Under the pieces are notes generated by a model that was not told the DNA's origin, made no database searches, and saw nothing but the letters and a program-made list of their open reading frames with translations. The position numbers were made by a program, and so were the translations under genes. DNA of 64,000 bases from Favolaschia claudopus. Taxonomy: Eukaryota; Basidiomycota; Agaricomycetes; Agaricales; Mycenaceae. Where the stretch lies: positions 62,001 to 126,000 of the forward strand of contig JAWWNJ010000237.1 in assembly GCA_037176885.1 (NCBI GenBank), given 5' to 3'. Shown one piece after another: positions 58,351 through 64,000 of the stretch (positions within the stretch are counted from its first letter, which is position 1; each line of letters opens with the position of its first letter).

Positions 58351-58938
58351 CTAACCCCGCTTCTTGGACACACCGACGGTCTTTCCCCTCCGACCTGACG
58401 AAGGTAAGGAGATGAGAGGGAAGGGGGGAAGGAACAAATGGACGAACCGGTGGTCTTTGTGTGCTGGCCACGGACACGGACGCCCCAGTAGTGACGGAGA
58501 CCACGGTGAGCGCGGATTTTTTTGAGCCGCTCGAGATCGTCACGGAGCTTCGAGTCGACACCGTTGGAGAGGATCTGGGAGTTCTTGCCGTCGACAATGT
58601 CCTTTTGTCTGTTAAGGAACCATGTGGGGATTTTGAACTGCGTCGGGTTCTGAATGATGGTCACGATGCGCTCGAGCTCGTCGGAGTTGAGGTCGCCGGC
58701 GCTGAGGGGGAGATGGGGCGGCTTGAATGGGGGCGAATTAGAGGTTGAAGATGCGGTGGACGCACCGCTTGTTGAGGTCTACATCTGCCTTTTTGCAGAC
58801 GAGATTGGAGTAACGCCTACCGACACCCTTGATTTCGGTGAGGGCATACATGATTTTGCGTTTTCCATCGACGTTGGTGTTGAGCAGCCGCAGAATGTGC
58901 TGGAACTGCTGGTGTGCCTCCGGGACCACTAATGACAT
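58351..58938 (-). CDS. RPS18: 40S ribosomal protein S18 (uS13)
   Basis: Exons 58766-58938, 58448-58701 and 58351-58394 give 156 residues, the usual length. The protein starts [20 protein letters not shown] and continues [20 protein letters not shown], the helix-hairpin-helix of uS13. The first intron joins LNKR to [19 protein letters not shown]. Then come [40 protein letters not shown] and [11 protein letters not shown]. The final exon [13 protein letters not shown] is the basic tail. It sits in the 40S head and contacts the P-site tRNA and uL5 of the large subunit. All introns are canonical and the frame is clean. Confidence 0.96.
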
Positions 58939-60161
58939 CTTTTCTGCAACAGAATCAGCAAAATATTAACATCCAGATATGCGGCGTTGCATCCAGCCCA
59001 GTTTCCATCCGTTCTGCTCCATTCCACCGCCATATGAATCCCAGAACCATGCTGGGCTGGCGTACAGCAATATCATTGTCATACTCACCGTCGATACCGT
59101 GTCGCCGTCGAGGGTTTCGGGAGGAAGGGTGCTTGCTGGGAGTCACGTGAAGTCACACAAGTCACGAAGGCTGTGACTCTGACTTGTCTTTCGCTATCGA
59201 CGACGAAATCGGCGACTATGCCTATGAACCTTTGCCATGAATCTTATGGGCGTCGCTTAGGATGATATACTCTTCAGACTCTATTCAGTGCTGCCTACAA
59301 ACTGCCGCGCACCGCCGAAATCTTGTAATTCTCAAGCTCACACTGGGAGCAATGGGTCGACGCCATGTCTTCAAGACGAGGCGGTGACTGCCCTATGTGT
59401 GCACCGCTATGCCTTCCCGTCGCAGACGGACAGGTACTGTCTGCAAGCACTCATTCGCCGATACTGGACGCACGGCAACAGTACTAGTGGCAGGTCCGAG
59501 AGAAGGCATGAGGAGAGCCGCCGCTGTCCGCCGCCAGTCTCGACTGTATATATAACTTGGCACAATTGTGTTCTTGGATCCGGATTGGTGCTTCGACGCT
59601 TCGAAGGAGAATTATGTCCGAGGCGCGTAGAAGACTTGAGCAGACGTAGCGGTCGCGCGACACCACAGAGCACCGCTACATCGACCGAGTCTGTGGCCTC
59701 TTGTGGGACCTGCGCCGAAGTCACATCCGCGGTTCAGTGTTTTAAACTGCTGTTCTGAACGAATAGCGACTGGGTGCAGTGTACGCGTAAACAATTATAA
59801 TTGACACTTTGCTTCGCGTCGCAAGTGTGTTGTGAGATACGGCGCGCCGAAACGAGGGTGCGTGGGGCTCGCGTCAACTTTTCCTCGCAAAAGGAGGGGT
59901 TGCAGAAAATCACAACCTGCCCTGGGGAGGGTTGTGAAATTTTCGATCCAGAAATAAGATCTGTGCCAAGAAGAAAAGTTGCGAAGAAAAATCATTTCCG
60001 TGCAGAATTTAGTTGAAGTCACACAGGTCACACCGTGAGTGGTACGCGACCCCCTTTTCTGAGTTTTCTCAAACTACTTTGTTGAGTTTCGTGTTTGTCG
60101 GGTCGCTGCGGCGAGCTGGACGGCCGTGCAGCGAGCTCTGGATCCCCCGCGGTCTCCCCGA
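58939..60161. other. Intergenic 1.2 kb between RPS18 and ODC
   Basis: No gene is supported. A conceivable mini-gene from ATG near 59350 (MGRRHVFKTRR, donor GTGACT, acceptor TCGCAG near 59424) opens to a stop near 59560 but has no recognised features. The last few hundred bases are the ODC promoter and leader. Short upstream open frames overlap the ODC start region, but none stands out. Confidence 0.4.
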
Positions 60162-61696
60162 ATGTCCCTTGCCCTGCTTCTTCAATACAACTCCACTACC
60201 CAACAGCAACATGAAGACGACGAAGAACACGACGATGAGCAACTCTCACCGTGCTACGATACACCCATCTTCCCAAACTTGCCCCCTCTCCTCCACGCCC
60301 ATCCACATGTACACCTCCGCAACCACATCCTAGCAGCAGAAGCTCTCCAAGACCCGGACGCCGAGCGTGCTTTTTTTGTCGCCGACCTCGGCCATGTCTA
60401 CGCCCAGCATCTCCGTTGGCGCGCTGCTCTCCCCGATATTCAACCCTTCTACGGTCGGTGTTTCTCCCCGTCTTTCGCGCTCTCTTTCTCAATCTGCAGT
60501 CAGCCGTCAAATGCAACCCTGACCCTTACGTCCTGCGTCTTCTGGCTGCCCTCGGCACAGGCTTTGACTGCGCGTCCAACGGCGAAATATCCCAGGTCCT
60601 TGCGCTCGGCCCCGTTCACCCGAACCGCATCATCTTTGCCAACCCCTGCAAGGCCCTCTCTTTCGTCAGGAATGCCGCAAAGCTTCGCGTCAACACAATG
60701 ACCTTTGACAACGCAGACGAGCTCTATAAAATTGCCCGCGCTCATCCCCGCGCTTCACTCGTCCTCCGCATCCTGATAGACGACACAAAGGCCCTGTGTC
60801 AGCTCGGCCTCAAGTTCGGCGCTCCTCTGCACGCCGTCCCCTCTCTTCTCGCAAAGGCTCGCGAGCTTGCCCTCGATGTCGTCGGCATCAGCTTCCACGT
60901 CGGTAGTGGTTGCTATGACCCCTCTGTATATACCGACGCCGTCCGCCGCGCCAGAACCGCCTTTGATATGGGCACTGACGCCGGCTACCGCTTTACCCTC
61001 CTTGACGTCGGCGGCGGCTTTGAAGACGCTCTCTTCGAGCAAGCCGCTGCATATCTCAATGACGCCATTCACACCTATTTTCCCGACCGCGCCGATCTAA
61101 AGATCATCGCAGAGCCCGGCAGGTTCTATGTGTCCAAAGCTTTCACCCTCGCCACCAATATAATCGCCCGCCGCGCTCCACTGGATCCTCCTCTCGCCGA
61201 TCCTCCACCCGAACCGTCCATCATGTGTACACACTTTTTTCCCCAGTTGCTTCTCGGCTAATCATCGCGCAGACTACATCAATGATGGCGTATACGGTGC
61301 TTTCAATTGCATTCTCTTTGACCACCAGGTCGTCGAGCCTTTTGTGCTGTCCATGGGTGGTTCGTTCCATGTCCCCGCCAATGAACCGCTTCATACCAGC
61401 AGCGTATGGGGTCCCACTTGCGACTCGATCGACCGTGTCTGTCCAACTACCCAGCTTCCTTCCGCTCTCCGCGTTGGCGACTGGCTTGGCTGGACAGGCA
61501 TGGGGGCCTACACCGTTTGTACTTTTTGTCGCAATATTTCCACGAACGCTCACTTCATCTACAGATCTGCGCTGCAAGCCAATTCAACGGCTTTCAGGTC
61601 AGTCAGGTCATATACACAACAGGCAATTTCAGAACATCCGAGGTGCGGAGTATCCTCGCCAAATTCGCCGCCGATATTCCTTGCTTAGACACGTAA
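60162..61696 (+). CDS. SPE1: Ornithine decarboxylase
   Basis: ATG at 60162 begins MSLALLLQYNSTTQQQHEDD, then FFVADLGHVYAQHLRWRAAL. The first intron (60454-60503) falls inside the PLP-lysine motif and joins QPFY to AVKCNPDPYVLRLLAALGTG. Further motifs are FDCASNGEI, IIFANPCK, VVGISFHVGSGCYDP, LLDVGGGFED and IAEPGRFYVSKAFTLATNII. After intron 2 (61227-61272) comes YYINDGVYGAFNCILFDHQ. Next is VWGPTCDSIDRVC, which carries the catalytic cysteine, then GDWLGWTGMGAYT and ASQFNGFQ. The end is at 61696. This PLP enzyme makes putrescine, the first step of polyamine synthesis, and is normally controlled by antizyme. No antizyme gene is seen in the window. The exons near 61360 are not fully resolved. 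Confidence 0.95.
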
Positions 61697-61754
61697 TTTA
61701 AAAAATTGTGTGTTTCGTTGAATGTGCACAACAATAAAGAAGAAGAAAACAAGT

Positions 61755-62997
61755 CTAGCTGTTCATGTCGCTGACACACTCCCATACACCCCGCAAGTTC
61801 TCTTTCCAAAGCGTTACCTTGCCGTCCCCACAGCTGACGGCGAGAAGATTGCCAGCGAGACTCCAAGAAACCCTCCAAACTACGTCAGGGAATTTGCCTC
61901 CAGCAGCAGAGGCTTCACCGCCGTTGGAGGAAGGATCCAGCACACTGCGAACCCACTGTCCCCCAGGCCCGTCCCGCACCCATACACAGACCGTGCGATC
62001 TTGCGACGCAGTCGCAATGTAACTACGCGTGAGGCCAACGCTTGGAGCCCACGCAACATCGCGAACCCAATCAGTGTGACCCTCGAGCACGTCCTCCTCG
62101 ACCCAGGCCTGCTGCTCCTCACGGTACCCCCAAATGCGCACAAGATTGTCGCAGCCAGCGCTAGCGAAGCGTTTCGCGGGAGCTGAAGGGGCGGGCGGAG
62201 CAGCAGACCCAGGAATCGACTGCAGTTGGTGCGGCGCAGGAGTAATGAGACTGCCTGGCGGAGCAGCGGGCGCCCATGACACGGCGTTGCACCCAATCGC
62301 GTGCCCGGGGAAGATGTCGGCCAGCCATTGATCGTCGTCTTCCGAAACGGGGATGAACATCTGCATCGAAGGGGCAACTAAAATACACGTACTTTTGAAT
62401 GTTAAGACCGAAAGCTTTCCGTCGGACGACGCGCAGGCGAGGATAGCACCAAGCTCATGGGGAGCCCAAGAAACCGAGTTAACGGATGCTGTATGCAGTG
62501 TGTGCTCTCGTATTTTGGTCCAGTTGTTCGTGTTGCCAGCCGAGGGTTGTTCTTTCCAAATGAGCACCTTTCCGTCGTACGAGCAGGACGCGAGGATATG
62601 TCCAAACTTCGGATGCGCCCATGCAACCTGCCAGACTGGGCCAGTGTGTCTAGCGAGGGGAATGGAACAGATAAGAGCTCTACGTCAGAGTCAACGAGCA
62701 AACAGTCGCGCGCACCCAGTTAAAGACTTTGCGGCTTTTTGAGTATCCCCATCGATGACGTCGAAAACCTTTACAGTGCGGTCTGAGGAGCAGGTTGCGA
62801 GGCGTTTTCCATAGTAGTCCAACTGCGCGTCATGCTAGACTTTTATTGAGCGAAGATACATGAATGCAAGTGCTGTGAAAACAGACAATCATATCCTCAT
62901 GAGCAGTCTCAATTGGGACCGACTCTGAGACCACGACGGACGGCTAGAAAGCTGAAATAAGAGGAGGGAAGGATACGCGGCAAAGGGAGCGCACCAT
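61755..62997 (-). CDS. SEC13: SEC13, COPII coat and nuclear pore WD40 protein
   Basis: The start is at 62997, where ATG is followed at once by an intron (GTGCGC ... TCTAG) and then [20 protein letters not shown] second intron joins to [20 protein letters not shown], the first WD blade of SEC13. Later blades read [88 protein letters not shown] and [20 protein letters not shown]. The end is CVSDMNS at 61755. SEC13 pairs with SEC31 in COPII and with NUP145C/NUP96 in pores. It is tail-to-tail with ODC (58 bp) and head-to-head with SPT7 (86 bp). Confidence 0.93.
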
Positions 62998-63083
62998 GGT
63001 GGAAGACGTGTTAAGTTAGAATTAAGGGAGTGACGGAGTGACGTGACATACGACATCAGGGATCTCTTTGGGCAGCGAGTGGC
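62998..63083. promoter_or_regulatory. 86 bp between divergent SEC13 and SPT7 start codons
   Basis: The two starts are 86 bp apart, and both genes carry an intron immediately after the start codon region. Confidence 0.45.
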
Positions 63084-64000
63084 ATGAACGCAAGTATCTC
63101 TCTCTCCGTCGTTGACCGCGTTGCTCACCGTCTTCAAGAACCTATTGCGCACTCTCACAGACGCAAAGGCTAATGTCAAGGCTCCGCACCCCGAATACGA
63201 TCTCAAACTTTTGCTCACCACCGTCAAGGATGGGCGGGTGAGTTCGCCAAGGAATTGTTGCCATTTCTCTCTTTAAGCCCGGCACAGCGGCAAGCACACG
63301 ACTCGAAACTCACCGACCCATTCTACGATTCACTCGAAGGTCTCTTGCTCGATCTCCGTACCACTTCCATCGTAAGTCAAGTCACGCCGAAAGAGGCGTG
63401 ACCGCGTTTCCTCAGCACTCTTTCTTTAGGATAACCACGACGCGGAGGCGTTCTTGAAACCCGTATCGAAAGCAGAGGTTCCCGATTATTATGAAGGTGC
63501 GTGCGGGTTGCAATCACAAGTATAGTGTGGCGAATTTAACCGAGCAAAACTAAACAGTCATCACCACCCCCATGGACCTACAAACTATGCTCAAGAAGGT
63601 CAAACAGAAGCAGTACAAGTCCAAGAGAGAATTCAAGGACGACCTTGATCTCATATGGTCCAACTGCTTTACATATAACGCGACAGAGGCAAGTTCAACT
63701 CTGGAGATGATCATCATGTTAGCGACACACAAATGCTAATAATGCTCCCAGACCCATCCTTTGCGGCAATGTGCTAAGCGTTTGAAACTTAAAGCTGATC
63801 GTCTATTGCGGAATATTACTGACCGCAAAGAGCGTGCCGATCCTGCAATTCCTGCCGCCCTCGGTGGGGGCACAGTCTCTGCTCCCTCCGCTTTCCCTTC
63901 CAAGCCCAACGGTGCCGTTAATGGTAGCGCCAATGCTCACCGGCCCCCAACAATCACGATCAAACCACCCCGCAAACCCATGGACGAGGGGTCGCGTAAA
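63084..64000 (+). CDS. SPT7: SAGA complex subunit SPT7 (bromodomain), N-terminal part
   Basis: ATG AAC at 63084 is followed by a GC-AG intron (63090-63138, donor GCAAGT), then [20 protein letters not shown] and [12 protein letters not shown]. Next exons read [28 protein letters not shown], and the bromodomain [40 protein letters not shown] and [10 protein letters not shown]. Then come [20 protein letters not shown] and a Pro-rich linker running off the window. Four introns are short and canonical apart from the first. The DxDLxIWSNCxxYN block and the N-terminal LLRTL helix fit basidiomycete SPT7. SPT7 organises SAGA and binds acetylated histone tails. The gene is cut at 64000. Confidence 0.85.

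Noticed and set aside
59288..59758. Plus-strand open frame of 156 codons between RPS18 and ODC
   Set aside because: It has irregular composition and no domain or conserved-looking block; a spliced mini-gene there is only conceivable.

Overview
The window is nuclear DNA of a filamentous basidiomycete, most likely an Agaricomycete. Genes are dense, on both strands and usually monocistronic. They are split by many introns of about 45-65 bp with GT..AG borders, and a few with GC..AG. Several products are typical of this group (EF-hand/ZZ protein, KRE9/KNH1-like GPI proteins, RAX2). There are no bacterial operons, phage genes or CRISPR arrays.

Layout. 0-9 kb: N-terminal half of a DOCK-family GEF (minus), a DASH kinetochore subunit Spc34-like gene, two poorly understood small genes, an OM14-like mitochondrial membrane protein and a 1.9 kb gene-free stretch with hairpins. 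9-22 kb: an SH3 plus two Ras-association domain scaffold, mitochondrial EF-G, proteasome subunit RPN8, a CLIP-170 microtubule plus-end protein and a GPI-anchored wall protein. 22-34 kb: a MoaB/CinA-fold protein, a large EF-hand and ZZ-finger protein, a 1.7 kb transposon-like element with terminal inverted repeats, an intron-containing tRNA-Asn and a membrane-anchored methyltransferase. 35-44 kb: DBF4, a secreted protein, a PDP/Ptc5-type PP2C phosphatase and an EthD protein. 44-64 kb: S-adenosylmethionine decarboxylase, a FAM210 protein, an RPEL protein, RAX2, REI1, a second PP2C, a SAP-domain protein, HAP2/NF-YA, ribosomal protein uS13, ornithine decarboxylase, SEC13 and the start of SPT7.

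How the genes relate. There is no obvious dedicated cluster. The two regulated enzymes of polyamine synthesis (ODC and AdoMetDC) lie within 17 kb. Several genes concern cell polarity and the cytoskeleton: DOCK, the SH3-RA scaffold, CLIP-170, RAX2, Spc34 and RPEL. Head-to-head pairs with 57-125 bp between start codons are common.

Caution. Several clearly conserved genes, including essential RPN8, change reading frame by one base where no splice site exists. The simplest explanation is single-base indels in the assembled sequence, so many coding coordinates below are gene spans rather than clean ORFs. Exon lengths were checked to sum to a multiple of three for HAP2, RPS18, AdoMetDC, EthD, RPEL and the 174-residue mitochondrial protein. 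All identifications are from reading motifs, not from database searches.
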